Shown in pieces: positions 34,612 through 44,800 of a stretch of 56,927 bases of DNA. This DNA comes from Deltaproteobacteria bacterium (GTDB taxonomy: Bacteria > DRYD01). The notes beneath the pieces are model-generated. The model worked only from the letters and a program-made list of their open reading frames with translations. It searched no databases and was not told where the DNA came from. The stretch spans positions 1 through 56,927 of the forward strand of contig JAPYWL010000005.1 in assembly GCA_028276365.1 (NCBI GenBank), read 5' to 3'. How positions within the stretch are numbered: the first letter of the stretch is position 1; each line of letters begins with the position of its first letter. Position numbers and translations under genes: made by a program.

Positions 34612-36240
34612 TTATTTATTTTCGTCTATCCAAGTTTTTTTAAGGATTTCAGCGATTTCATTGGGATTAGATTTAGCTATTTGTTCTACTTCAGTAACAA
34701 GTGTTTTAAATTCAGTATTTTCTGATACTGTCTCAGATTTATTACCTAATTTATCAGTAGTTAAATCAACAACGGTATTAGTAGCAACTTCTTTTTTTTG
34801 AGAATAATTAGGAGCTACATTAATAGCCATCCTATCATAACTAAGTTTATTTTGCTTAAATAAAAATATCCCCAGTATTCCCAACGCTCCTACAGTAAGC
34901 ACAGAAGCCAAAAATATAACTACTGATTGAATAGGGAAAGAATTATTTTTAACAGGTACAACAGGAGGAGCAGCTACTACAGGATTAGATAAAGGAGTAG
35001 AATTATTAGCGAAAAACGGTAAATTAACAACAGCTATACTATCTCCTCTCTCTTCTTTTAATCCAATAGCATTTTTGATATATTGCTGAACCTGAGCCTT
35101 AGTAGAATCAGAAACATTATTTAAAGCTACTGCTACACTTATTCTCTTAATAGAAGATCCCGGATTCTTTACCACTTCAGTAACTACCTGATCTACTTTC
35201 TGATTAACAATAGTTTGTTGTTGAATTTCACTAGCATTTTCTTTATTTTTATCTAAAGCTCCACCCTCATATTGCTTAGTTTTCTTAGTCTCTTGCTTAG
35301 ATAAAACTTTAGAAGAAGGATCATCTGGTAGTCCGTATTGTTCTCTGTATATCTTTATTTTATCCCAATCTAATTCCACATCAACAGTAACAGTATAATT
35401 CCCTACACCTAATATTTGATCTAACGATTGAGTTAATTTAGAAACATACATATTCTCTACTTTTTGTTTAATTCCAAAAGTATCTTCTACAGGATTAACA
35501 GCATTTGGATTTAATATTCTACCATTAACTACTAAGGATATATTATTAGTATCTAATCCTTCTACAGAGTTAGCAACGGTTTGAATAATAGCAGTTGCTT
35601 CTTCGTTAGATATAGATTTTCCTGGAAAAGTGCTTAAAATAATAGAAGCTTTAACAGGTTCCTTATTTTCAGAAAGAGGATCATTTTTAGGGATAGCTAA
35701 AGATATATTAACATTACTAATTTTATCAGGATAAAATTCCTTTATTTTAGTAGAAAGAGCATATTCAGTAGATTGTTTAATATAATTTTCCCAAGCTTCT
35801 TTAGTAGTACCCGGAGGAGGAGCCTTTAATTCAGGGGCTACATTAGGTTTTATAAACCCCTGCTTTATAACCTCAGTATAAACTCTATTATGATATTTAG
35901 GGTGAATATAAACTTGTCCTAATGCATCATCTATCTTATATTCTTTTATCCCATTGTTTTCTAAATAATTTTTTACATTAGCCAATTGAGCTTTATCTAA
36001 TTTACCACCAGGATAAAGAGGAATATATTCATTAGATTTAGAATATAAAAATATCGTAATCCCAATAGCAATGATCAAAATAACAACAACTGCAATAATA
36101 GCTTTTTGAGTGTTATTAAGGTTTTTTAAAGTTTCAAGAAACTGCGTAGGAGAAGCTGAAGCAGGAGCCCCAGCTTGAGTTAATCTGGTATTAGCAGCAG
36201 TAGGTCGTGTAGGTCTAGTAGAACCTGGTCTAACAGTCAC
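34612..36240 (-). CDS. fliF: Flagellar MS-ring protein FliF
   Basis: The 542-residue protein has the FliF/YscJ layout. A 45-residue Pro/Thr/Ala-rich N-terminus precedes a first membrane helix (AIIAVVVILIIAIGITIFLY). The ring-building region follows, with YIPLYPGGKLDKAQLANVKNYLENNGIKEYKIDD, then SNVNISLAIPKND, IIQTVANSVEGLD and LGVGNYTVTVDVELDWDK. A second helix lies near residue 445 (SVVIFLASVLTVGALGILGIFLF). The tail KSNPNEIAEILKKTWIDE is the FliG-binding motif. It anchors the flagellar rotor in the inner membrane. The start is GTG 36240, 7 bases after AAAGGGGGG. No other flagellar gene is in the window, although fliF usually sits between fliE and fliG. It has its own promoter (separate entry). 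Confidence 0.9.
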   Translation of the reverse strand: MTVRPGSTRPTRPTAANTRLTQAGAPASASPTQFLETLKNLNNTQKAIIAVVVILIIAIGITIFLYSKSNEYIPLYPGGKLDKAQLANVKNYLENNGIKEYKIDDALGQVYIHPKYHNRVYTEVIKQGFIKPNVAPELKAPPPGTTKEAWENYIKQSTEYALSTKIKEFYPDKISNVNISLAIPKNDPLSENKEPVKASIILSTFPGKSISNEEATAIIQTVANSVEGLDTNNISLVVNGRILNPNAVNPVEDTFGIKQKVENMYVSKLTQSLDQILGVGNYTVTVDVELDWDKIKIYREQYGLPDDPSSKVLSKQETKKTKQYEGGALDKNKENASEIQQQTIVNQKVDQVVTEVVKNPGSSIKRISVAVALNNVSDSTKAQVQQYIKNAIGLKEERGDSIAVVNLPFFANNSTPLSNPVVAAPPVVPVKNNSFPIQSVVIFLASVLTVGALGILGIFLFKQNKLSYDRMAINVAPNYSQKKEVATNTVVDLTTDKLGNKSETVSENTEFKTLVTEVEQIAKSNPNEIAEILKKTWIDENK

Positions 36241-36267
36241 TAATTATCCCCCCTTTAACTTATCCCT

Positions 36268-36335
36268 ATTATATATTTTAAACAAAAATTAAAAAATCCC
36301 CTAAAATATAAAAAAAATTAACACTTTTTTTACAT
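36268..36335 (-). promoter_or_regulatory. fliF promoter with shared upstream motif
   Basis: A perfect TATAAT lies at 36273-36268 on the minus strand, 28 bases before the GTG start. About 44 bases further upstream, plus-strand 36318-36335 reads TTAACACTTTTTTTACAT, one mismatch from the motif before the EEP nuclease gene. Both copies are also preceded by five A. No -35 box close to consensus is visible, which fits a promoter that needs an activator. Confidence 0.5.
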
Positions 36336-36519
36336 ACTAATAAATGTGCTTACTATATTATTTTACAGCTTACAATAATTACGAATTCATCCACTATCCC
36401 CTCTTTAAAAACTTAACTTCAGAATCCCATTCCAACCCTAGATCCCTTTATTACCTGGGCTAAACATAACTACAGCCAAAATAATTTTTGTTAAAACAAT
36501 AATTATACAGTAATTGGTT
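36336..36519. other. Intergenic stretch between the zinc-ribbon gene and fliF
   Basis: No ORF or terminator is visible in this stretch. It has an unusually C-rich plus strand for this genome (36405-36465). TTACCTGGGCTAAACATAAC at about 36451-36470 loosely resembles the core ATACCT...GCTAAACTTA of the dispersed element copies A and B. I regard this as a possible, weak third copy. Confidence 0.2.
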
Positions 36520-37713
36520 TTATTCTTGAACAGTAGCTAAATCAGTTTTAATTTTACTTTCATCAAAAATCTCAGATAACCTAAAATTAAAATAACTAGA
36601 ATATTTATCCAATTCATTTAATACATATTCTTTAGCAAGAGAATCTATCTTATCCCTAATAGAAACATCTAAATTATAAATTTCATTTATTAAAAAAGCT
36701 TTAATACCTTTATTTTGAAAATAATCTTCTAAAACTTTTAAAGCTTTATTAGTAGAAACTAAAATAATAGCATAAGGCTTATAAGAGGAATAATATATAT
36801 CTAAAAAGAAAACATCGTGAATCTTAAAATCATCATCAAGAAAAGATATAACAATAGGTTTAGATAACTCATTATAAATTAAATTTTTACAAACTTCAAC
36901 TACATCCAAATATAACTCAGAAAATAAATTTTCTTTCAATTTTTTATAAACATATTCAGCAAAAACAATATTATTAGATAAAATATAATTAGTATTTTGA
37001 GTTAATGTTAAAACTTCTTCCATCCTTTCTTCTTTTATATTTTTTCCACAATGAAAACACTTAACACCTATATTTTGATTAAGTATATCAAGATTAGAAG
37101 CTTGAATAATTTGCCTTCCTGTTTCTTTACATATAAAAACATATTCGTTAGATAAAAATTTCTTAGATAATAAACTATTTAACTCTTCTTCATTAGCATT
37201 TATTAATTTAATTAAATCACTTTTAAATAATGAAGTTCCTACTTCTTTTATTTTCTTTAAAAGTAAATAAGTATCAGTATCTAAAAGAGAAACAAAACTC
37301 ATTACTTCCTCATTCATAGAGATCTCATTAACAGGATTAAAGAAACTAACTTTAGTTTTTAAAAGCTTAAACTCAAATTCAATATTTTTATTACTACAAA
37401 ACTTCTCAAAAACCTTTTTATAAGCTTCAAATATTTTCATTTCATCAGATTCATTATATATAAATAATAAATAAACTTTAGTTAATTTAGAGAAATCTAT
37501 TAACAAAGCTGTTTTTTCTTTAACAAAAATCTCTACATCTTGCATAAAAATCATGCCTTTTTCTTTATTTTCATTAGATAAAGAAAATAATTTATATAAA
37601 TTAACCTTAGTAGAATTAATAACAGGATTCCCTAATTTAGAAAAATAACTGATAATATCAGCTTTATAATTGAATTCTTGATTTAAAGTAAAAACAGCCT
37701 CTATATATTTCAT
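36520..37713 (-). CDS. Unknown protein with a zinc ribbon, coupled to aspS
   Basis: I do not recognise this 397-residue cytoplasmic protein. Its N-terminal ~150 residues are alpha/beta. Residues ~155-190 look like a winged-helix segment (LLKKIKEVGTSLFKSDLIKLINANEEELNSLLSKKF). Then a small zinc-ribbon region has YVFICKETGRQII and VKCFHCGKNIKEE, so possible ligands are C-C-x-x-C. The C-terminal ~160 residues again look alpha/beta, with PIVISFLDDDFKIHDVFFLDIYY and YAIILVSTNKALKVLEDYFQNKG. The ATG comes directly after the aspS TAG, and its GGAGGTG site lies within the last aspS codons, so the two are tightly coupled. A nucleic-acid-related role is suggested by the winged helix and ribbon only. 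Confidence 0.6.
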   Translation of the reverse strand: MKYIEAVFTLNQEFNYKADIISYFSKLGNPVINSTKVNLYKLFSLSNENKEKGMIFMQDVEIFVKEKTALLIDFSKLTKVYLLFIYNESDEMKIFEAYKKVFEKFCSNKNIEFEFKLLKTKVSFFNPVNEISMNEEVMSFVSLLDTDTYLLLKKIKEVGTSLFKSDLIKLINANEEELNSLLSKKFLSNEYVFICKETGRQIIQASNLDILNQNIGVKCFHCGKNIKEERMEEVLTLTQNTNYILSNNIVFAEYVYKKLKENLFSELYLDVVEVCKNLIYNELSKPIVISFLDDDFKIHDVFFLDIYYSSYKPYAIILVSTNKALKVLEDYFQNKGIKAFLINEIYNLDVSIRDKIDSLAKEYVLNELDKYSSYFNFRLSEIFDESKIKTDLATVQE

Positions 37714-39564
37714 CTAATTCACCTCCATTAATTTTATACCCAATTCTTTTAATTGGCTAAGATCAACTTCAGAAGGAGCTTTAGTAAGTAAACAAGTACC
37801 ACTTTGGGTCTTAGGAAATGCAATAACTTCCCTTATACTATTATAACCTAAAAGTAAAGCAATAATTCTATCAATCCCAAGAGCTATTCCCCCATGAGGA
37901 GGAACCCCATATTTAAAAGCTTCTAATAAAAACCCAAACTTCCTATTAGCATCCTCTTCATTTATACCTATTATTTCAAATATTATCTTTTGGAACTTAA
38001 TATCAGTTATTCTTATACTACCACTAGCAATCTCTACCCCATTTAATACTAAATCATAAGCTAAAGATCTAATAGATAAAACTTCTTTAACAAATTCATC
38101 ATCATAAATTATATTAGGATTTTTCTTTAATTTTTCATATATCATATATACCTTATCTTTGTCCTCTTCTAATACATTAGTAAATGGGTGATGTTCAGGA
38201 GATATTTTCCTTATTAATTTATTTCCTACTTTTTCTTCCTCTACTTTAAAAAGTGGAAAATTATCAACCCAAAGAAAATAAAAATCCTTAACCGGTTTCA
38301 ATACCTTATTCTCTATTAAATAATTCTTTATTAAAATTAACTCATTTAAATAATTTTTAGAAGAAATAACAAAAACTATATAATCCCCATTATAAAACTG
38401 ATTTTCATTTCTTAAATAATTATCTACTTCATTTATATCAACAAACTTAACTAAGCTTCCCTTAAAAAAGGATTCTCCAGAATTACTAGAAATTAAATAT
38501 AAAAATTTTAAATTATTTTGCCTTAAAAATTCATTTAATTTATCTAATTCTTTACGAGTTAAAACCAAATTTTTAAAAAATATATAATAAGCTTGATTAA
38601 TATCAAAATCTTCATCATTCAAATTTATCTTTATTGAATTGTTCCATTTTTTTACAGGATAATTAAATCTCAAATCAGGTTTATCTGAATTAAAATGTTT
38701 TATAGCATAATTATAATCAATAACTTCAAAAGGAATACTAATTTCAATCCCTAAATTATTAAGTACATAATCTAAAAGATTTTCAATTAACAAGAAAATA
38801 TCTTTTTTAGAAATAAAAGACATTTCAATATCAACTTGAGTAAACTCTGGTTGTCTATCAGCTCTTAAATCTTCATCTCTTAAACATTTTGCTATTTGAA
38901 AATACCTATCTATACCAGCTACCATTAAAATTTGCTTAAAAAGCTGAGGAGACTGCGGTAAAGCATAAAACTTACCTGGCTGTAACCTAGAAGGTACTAA
39001 AAAATCCCGAGCACCCTCAGGAGTAGGTTTAGCTAATAATGGAGTCTCTATTTCTAAAAAATCCTCATTATCCATAAAATCCCTTATATATTTTATTATC
39101 TTATGTCTAAAATACATATTTTTAAACATCTGTAATCTTCTTAAATCTAAATACCTATACTTTAATCTAGTAGCCTCATCAATTTTTAAATCCCTAATAT
39201 CTTTATAATCCTCATTAATCATAAAAGGTAAAGCTTCACTTTTAGAAAGAATCTTAATCTCCTTAGCAATAACCTCAAAATTTCCCGTAGCTATATTAGG
39301 ATTAATATTTTCAATTGGTCTTTCCTTAACAATACCCACAACTTCTAAAACATCCTCTAAAGATAATTTATTTATCTTTAATTCACTAGACATCACTACT
39401 TGTACTATTCCCGTTCTATCCCTTAAATCTACAAATAAAATCCCTCCCATATCTCTAAATCTATGAACCCAACCATAAATTTTTACTTCCTTATTAACAT
39501 ATTTTTCATTTATCTTACCACACCATACCCTATCTTTATAAGTATAATCAATTTGATTAATCAT
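37714..39564 (-). CDS. aspS: Aspartyl-tRNA synthetase (bacterial type)
   Basis: This class II synthetase of 616 residues charges tRNA-Asp (or tRNA-Asp/Asn if non-discriminating). It has an N-terminal OB-fold anticodon domain (VKIYGWVHRFRDMGGILFVDLRDRTGIVQVV), motif 1/2 regions (FLEIETPLLAKPTPEGARDFLVPSR; QSPQLFKQILMVAGIDRYFQIAKCLRDEDLRADRQPEFTQVDIE) and motif 3 (GGIALGIDRIIALLLG). The middle insertion (residues ~290-420) corresponds to the bacterial GAD domain. SPEHHPFTN and NGVEIASGSIRI are also standard. Whether it discriminates tRNA-Asn cannot be judged here, and gatCAB is not in view. It is followed at once by the zinc-ribbon gene and preceded by the HIT gene, all on the same strand. Confidence 0.96.
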   Translation of the reverse strand: MINQIDYTYKDRVWCGKINEKYVNKEVKIYGWVHRFRDMGGILFVDLRDRTGIVQVVMSSELKINKLSLEDVLEVVGIVKERPIENINPNIATGNFEVIAKEIKILSKSEALPFMINEDYKDIRDLKIDEATRLKYRYLDLRRLQMFKNMYFRHKIIKYIRDFMDNEDFLEIETPLLAKPTPEGARDFLVPSRLQPGKFYALPQSPQLFKQILMVAGIDRYFQIAKCLRDEDLRADRQPEFTQVDIEMSFISKKDIFLLIENLLDYVLNNLGIEISIPFEVIDYNYAIKHFNSDKPDLRFNYPVKKWNNSIKINLNDEDFDINQAYYIFFKNLVLTRKELDKLNEFLRQNNLKFLYLISSNSGESFFKGSLVKFVDINEVDNYLRNENQFYNGDYIVFVISSKNYLNELILIKNYLIENKVLKPVKDFYFLWVDNFPLFKVEEEKVGNKLIRKISPEHHPFTNVLEEDKDKVYMIYEKLKKNPNIIYDDEFVKEVLSIRSLAYDLVLNGVEIASGSIRITDIKFQKIIFEIIGINEEDANRKFGFLLEAFKYGVPPHGGIALGIDRIIALLLGYNSIREVIAFPKTQSGTCLLTKAPSEVDLSQLKELGIKLMEVN

Positions 39565-39596
39565 AATTCTAACACTCTCCTTTAGTATAAAAAATT

Positions 39597-40112
39597 TTAG
39601 GATATTATTTTTTTTAAATTTTGATATAGATCATAATAAGTTTGCTCTAAAGAAAAACTAATAATCCTAACATCAGATATAGTAGTCATAAAATTATGGT
39701 CTCCTAAAAATCTAGGTAATATATGAAAATGTAAATGATTATCAATTCCTGCTCCTGCAGCCTTCCCTACATTAGAACCTATATTATATCCATCCATATT
39801 ATAAGTAATACTCAATATTTTTTTAGACAAAATTAATAATTCAAAGATATCTTCTTTCTCTTCCTTAGTTAATAACTCTATATCATCAATATGCCTATAA
39901 GGTATAACCATTAAATGCCCATTTATATAAGGATATTTATTTAACATAATAAATGAATAGGAAGATTTATATAATATTAAACTATCAAAAGAAGGTTCCA
40001 TTTCCTTTATCTTAATATCATTATAATAACAAAATATACATTTATCAGGTTTAGTATAATTCATTAAGTATTTTCCCCTCCAAGGAGCATATAATATCTT
40101 TAATTCCTTCAT
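39597..40112 (-). CDS. HIT-family nucleotide hydrolase/transferase
   Basis: This histidine-triad protein of ~171 residues has the opening KILYAPWRGKYL, a CIFC zinc-binding pair, YPYINGHLMVIPYRH and the triad DNHLHFHILPRFLGDHNF. Members of this subgroup act on AMP-linked substrates or diadenosine polyphosphates. The frame is open from TTG 40136, two bases after the stop of the upstream gene, but homologues start at the MKELKILYAPWR segment, so ATG 40112 is preferred; its Shine-Dalgarno site is weak. It lies between the LolA-like gene and aspS in a close-packed minus-strand run and is probably co-transcribed. Confidence 0.85.
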   Translation of the reverse strand: MKELKILYAPWRGKYLMNYTKPDKCIFCYYNDIKIKEMEPSFDSLILYKSSYSFIMLNKYPYINGHLMVIPYRHIDDIELLTKEEKEDIFELLILSKKILSITYNMDGYNIGSNVGKAAGAGIDNHLHFHILPRFLGDHNFMTTISDVRIISFSLEQTYYDLYQNLKKIIS

Positions 40113-40137
40113 TTCATTATTTAAATTAAAACACAAG

Positions 40138-41031
40138 TTATTTACTTTTTTTATATTCAGGTGGAATAAAAATATCTTCTGGTGGCTTTTTCTCTCTTAC
40201 AGAGCTATCAAACAAATCATCAGATACTCCAACATTAATTGAAACATTTTTTAAATATAAAACCCAAGCTAACTTCTTATTATTGGGATTATCATAAGAA
40301 AAATTATAAATAAGCACTTTAGTAGGGAAAGGTCTACCATCATTAATATAACTTATTCCCTTATAAATAACCTCTATTCCCATTTGCTCCTTAGAAAAAG
40401 GATAGAAAATGACCTTAGAAGGTAAATAATTACTAACATCTAAATACATTCTATATCTTTCATACATCTTAGAAGTATCAATAAAGCTAATAACAACTAA
40501 ATTTTTTCCTTTATCTTGACCAACTCCTACAGTTTCATAACCTACTACTACAGGATACAAAATTTTTTCCATTTCAGGATATCTTAAGAGAGGAAAAAAT
40601 GGGAAATTAACAACTAAAGGATACCTATTATCCTTAGAAATATTAAGTGGATAAGGAGCATCATTTTTAAAAATAGTAGTATATTGACCATCTTTAATAG
40701 TAATTAAAGTAACACCTTCTAAAGAAGAATGATAAACAAATTCCGTTTCTATTCTTAAAAAATAAGGTTCTTTATAAAAAATTTTTCCCCTCCCAATTAA
40801 AGGTATATCATCTTCCTTAGCAGCTACTTTCTTAGAATCCTTAGAAACATCTTGTGCTCTGAATTCATATTCTATTACCATATCCCTTATTTTAGTATAT
40901 TTACCAACATAGACTTTATCAACATAATCAAAAGCAGCATTATATGAAAAAATATTTAATTTAAAAATAAATAAGCTAACAAAAAATAATAAAACTAAAG
41001 TTCCAAAAAATTTAAAAATTTTTTCTTCCAT
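40138..41031 (-). CDS. LolA-like outer-membrane lipoprotein-sorting domain protein
   Basis: The 297-residue protein has one N-terminal hydrophobic segment (residues ~8-28) with no lipobox Cys. The exported domain resembles the LolA/LolB/RseB half-barrel: IRDMVIEYEFRAQ...GRGKIFYKEPYFLRIETEF, then GVTLITIKDGQYTTIF, YRMYLDVSNYLPSKVIFYP, and a final DDLFDSS...IPPEYKKSK. This is the classic order of a LolA-fold protein (coat, load, 'dg..~~~y', strand with a lipid-binding cavity). It may carry lipids or lipoproteins across the periplasm. The assignment rests on pattern, not on a strict signature. It directly precedes the HIT gene (25 bases) and follows the DUF4912 gene (21 bases). Confidence 0.6.
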   Translation of the reverse strand: MEEKIFKFFGTLVLLFFVSLFIFKLNIFSYNAAFDYVDKVYVGKYTKIRDMVIEYEFRAQDVSKDSKKVAAKEDDIPLIGRGKIFYKEPYFLRIETEFVYHSSLEGVTLITIKDGQYTTIFKNDAPYPLNISKDNRYPLVVNFPFFPLLRYPEMEKILYPVVVGYETVGVGQDKGKNLVVISFIDTSKMYERYRMYLDVSNYLPSKVIFYPFSKEQMGIEVIYKGISYINDGRPFPTKVLIYNFSYDNPNNKKLAWVLYLKNVSINVGVSDDLFDSSVREKKPPEDIFIPPEYKKSK

Positions 41032-41052
41032 AACCCATTCCTTTAATTTTAT

Positions 41053-41778
41053 TTAAATTCTATTAATAATAAAAGAAGATACACTAAATATAGCTTGATC
41101 TATTTCATACCAATCATATAAAGTTAAAAATTCTTCATTATATTCAAAATACCTATCTCTAGGAGTTCTAACAGCATTAGAACTCATTAAACATTTATCC
41201 TTAAAAAATAATTTTACTTTATAAACTCTATCCGCTACCCCAACAGGGATGTACATATTCCCTACTAACAAAGAACTTTCCATTATCATATGAAGTAATT
41301 CATTACCATCAGTTACATCAAATACCTTTAAAACTAATTTATCAAAATTCTCTAAATTCTCTAAATTCTCTAAATTATTGACTTCCCAATAAGCAAATAT
41401 CCAATAAGGATCAATAGGCAATAAATAAATATAATCTTTATTATATTTAGAAGGTAAATCTTGAATAAAATCTATTCTTACTTTATCAAATTTAGGAACA
41501 ATATTATCTTCAAAACTACTTTTTAAAGCGTCTCTAAAAGAATAAGTAAAATCCAAATTAATTTTATTTTCATTAAAAAAGATATTATTAGTATCCAATT
41601 TTAAGAACTCCTCATTTATATTATCTGTATCTCGTTCTTCTAAAACCTTAAACCACCTATAAATAGTACTTTTTGAAATCTTATATTCTTCAGAAATTCT
41701 CTTTATACTCCAATTATCTACTTTAAACCTATACCATAATATTTTGGCTAATTCTGGTAAATCTTTTTTTTTCCTCAT
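41053..41778 (-). CDS. HTH-DUF4912 protein
   Basis: The 241-residue protein starts with a helix-turn-helix (LAKILWYRFKVDNWSIKRISEEYKISKSTIYRWFKVLEERD, residues ~8-48), a Hin/transposase-type 'stk.tiyRwfk' fold used for DNA recognition. Residues ~115-215 are DUF4912: YIYLLPIDPYWIFAYWEVNN, LVLKVFDVTDG and GNMYIPVGVADRVYKVKLFFKD. DUF4912 proteins often lie beside glycogen or alpha-glucan genes; here glgA is two genes upstream. A regulatory or carbohydrate-linked role is inferred. ENLENLENLENFDK is a small internal repeat. The ATG follows AGGGAGGG. The next gene in the run is the LolA-like one. Confidence 0.75.
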   Translation of the reverse strand: MRKKKDLPELAKILWYRFKVDNWSIKRISEEYKISKSTIYRWFKVLEERDTDNINEEFLKLDTNNIFFNENKINLDFTYSFRDALKSSFEDNIVPKFDKVRIDFIQDLPSKYNKDYIYLLPIDPYWIFAYWEVNNLENLENLENFDKLVLKVFDVTDGNELLHMIMESSLLVGNMYIPVGVADRVYKVKLFFKDKCLMSSNAVRTPRDRYFEYNEEFLTLYDWYEIDQAIFSVSSFIINRI

Positions 41779-41820
41779 TTAATTGCCCTCCCTAAGTACC
41801 TATTTAATCTATTTTTTAAT

Positions 41821-44800
41821 CTATTTTAATCTTTCATTAATAGTATTTAACTTTGCTTTAACAATACCTATCATTAATCCCTCCTTCCCATAAATTACAA
41901 CCACATTATCCTTAAAAACCCAACTAAAAATAATCCCCTTTCCTAATTCTTCATAATAATTATTTATATCCTTCATAAAACTAAATAACTCAGATATATA
42001 TTTTAAATTCAATTCTTTAAATATACTATTACTAACAAAATAGCTACCCATATTATTTTCTTTAATAATAGATATTCCATCAATCTTAGGATTATTTATA
42101 ATATCAAAAATTTCTTTTGAAATATTACTTAAATTTTCATCTACATTAAATTTTATTAACTCATTTTGTTCAGAAACTAATTCCCCCTGTTTAATACTTT
42201 TATTTAACTCACTCTTTTCTAATTCTTGTATATCGGTAACTGCAGCTTCCTGTGTTAAATTTTCTTCTATTAAGAATTCCTGAACCCAATTCATCTCACT
42301 TATTTCTTTAAATTCATTAGTTTCAATTTTTAATTCTTCTGCCTTTATTTCCTTTTGATCCTTATTATCCAAACTATCTAAATTTATGTCATCCAAATTA
42401 ATACTATCTAAATTTATATCATCTAAATTTATATCATCTAAATTAATATTATCTAAATTTATACTATCTAAATTAATATTATCCAAATTTATATTATCTA
42501 AATCTAAAGAACTAATATCAAGATTAAGATTTATATCAACATCAACTTTTTGAACTTCCTCAAAAATTAATTCATCCCTTATTTTTAAAACTTCTTTATC
42601 CTTTTCACTTTCTAATCTCTCTTTCTCAAATAAATCATCTTCTTTATAATCTAACTTTACTTCCTCTGATTTAATCTCTTTTTCTTCTTTCTTAAATAAA
42701 CCACTATCACTACTACTAATATTTAATTCATTAATATTTAATTCTATTTGTTTATCTACATTTTCTAAACTTTCTAAATTATTTAAACTATCTTTCAATT
42801 CTATTTCTTTATCATTTAAATATTTTGAATCATTAATTTCTACTAATTGTAATTCATTTTGTAATTGATTTTCTAAATCACTACTTAAAAAAGTATCTAA
42901 TTTTTTTTGTGATTCTTGTTTAATGCTTTCTTCTAATAAATCCTTATTCAAATTCTCAAAAACTTCATTACTTTCTTTTGAATCCTTAACCACTTCTTCT
43001 TTATTTACAATTTCAGTGTTATTAATTAGATCTTCTAATTCTAAATTTACCTCAATATTCTCAATAGCTTTTAAATTGTCCAAAGGAGATAAGTTATCTA
43101 TAGAAGATAAATTATCTAAAGAAGATAAGTTATCCAAAATAGGTAAATTATCTAAAGAAGGAAAACTATTTAACAATTCTAAATCTTCTTTCTTTTCTGC
43201 TAAATCTCTATTTTCAAATATATTTTCTAAATTACTACTAATAAAACTCCTATCTTCTAAATTTTCTACTAATTGTCCTTGAGTAATAAAATCTTTTTCT
43301 AAATCAATCTCTCTTTGAAAATCGGTATTACCTAAATTTTCTTGAATTTCATTTTCTTTTAAAGCACCTATTTCATTATCTAAAATACTTTTATTTTCTA
43401 ATAATTCCTTATTATCAATATCATAAGAGCTATCAAAAATAGATACTTTATTAAAATCATTTAATTCTTTCATCTCTAATTCCCTAGTTTCTAGTTCTTT
43501 TAATAAATCAATTTCTTTAAAAGAATCAGCCTCAATAATAACTTCCTGCTTGATATCAAAATTTTTAGTAATATTAATGCCAAGATCTATATTATCTACT
43601 TTTTGAACTATATCAGATTCCTTTTCTAATTCATTAATTAGACTAAAATCTATATCTATCGGAAGTTTTACCCCAAGACGTTCCTCTTTTGTCTTAGTTT
43701 GTTCCTCTTTTACTTCAATTGCTTCTTCTTTTGTTTCTATTTGTTCCTCTTTTACTTCAATTGCTTCTTCTTTTATTTCTATTTGCTCCTCTTTTACTTC
43801 TATTGGTTCTTCTTTTATTTCTATTTGTTCCTCTTTTACTTCAATTGCTTCTTCTTTTGTTTCTATTTGTTCCTCTTTTACTTCAATTGCTTCTTCTTTT
43901 ATTTCTATTTGTTCCTCTTTTACTTCAATTGCTTCTTCTTTTATTTCTATTTGTTCCTCTTTTATTTCAATTTGTTCTTCTTTTGCTTCAATTTGTTCCT
44001 CTTTTATTTCAATTTGTTCTTCTTTTGCTTCAATTTGTTCCTCTTTTATTTCAATTTGTTCCTCTTTTACTTCTATTGGTTCTTCTTTTGTTTCTATTTG
44101 TTCCTCTTTTACCTCTATTGGTTCTTCTTTTGCTTGTACTTGTTCTTCTTTTATTTCTTTTGGCAATACTTCTGCAATTTGGATCTCAGATATTTCTTGC
44201 TTTACTTCAGTATAAATCTTAGTTAATAAATCTTTCACTTTTTCAATAAAAACATTGAAATTAAGCAATTCATCATAAATAAAATTAATAAGAATATAAT
44301 TATTAAAGACATCCAGATTATTATTATTAAAAACCAGTTGTTTAAAATGAGAATCTAAAGAAGCAAAAATTTTCTCATATATTCTTTTTACTTTATTAAT
44401 TTTTTTAGGATCCTCAATATAGTATTTTTTCTCTTTAAAATGATTAATTATATCCTTAGGATTATCCAAAACAAGCTCAATTTGATTTTTCTTCTTATCA
44501 TCTTCAAAAGGGATTAATTCATTAACATTAGATAATAACCTTTCTTTCAGTTCATTTTTAGTTTTAACCAATTGCTCTATATCTTTATTTATATTTTCTA
44601 AAATATAATTTATATCCTGAAGATCTATTAGCTTCAATAAATTAAGTTCTTGTTCATTTAAATTATAAAAAAACGATTCTTTATTTAGATTATATTTTTT
44701 ATAAAGTTCTAAAAGATTTTTAAATTTAGATAAATTATTACTAAATAATTCCAACTGATTTTCATTAAATATAGCATAAGATACATCATTAATAAAACTA

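Noticed and set aside
36405-36475. A full third copy of the 6.6/34.0 kb element
   Set aside because: Only a loose match of about 20 bases with gaps; too weak to call without a genome-wide model.
43699-44226. Long plus-strand ORFs rich in Phe/Tyr/Leu (175 and 167 residues)
   Set aside because: They are antisense shadows of the 21-bp heptad minisatellite. Their length comes from the stop-free repeat, and their composition is pure periodic Leu/Phe/Cys.
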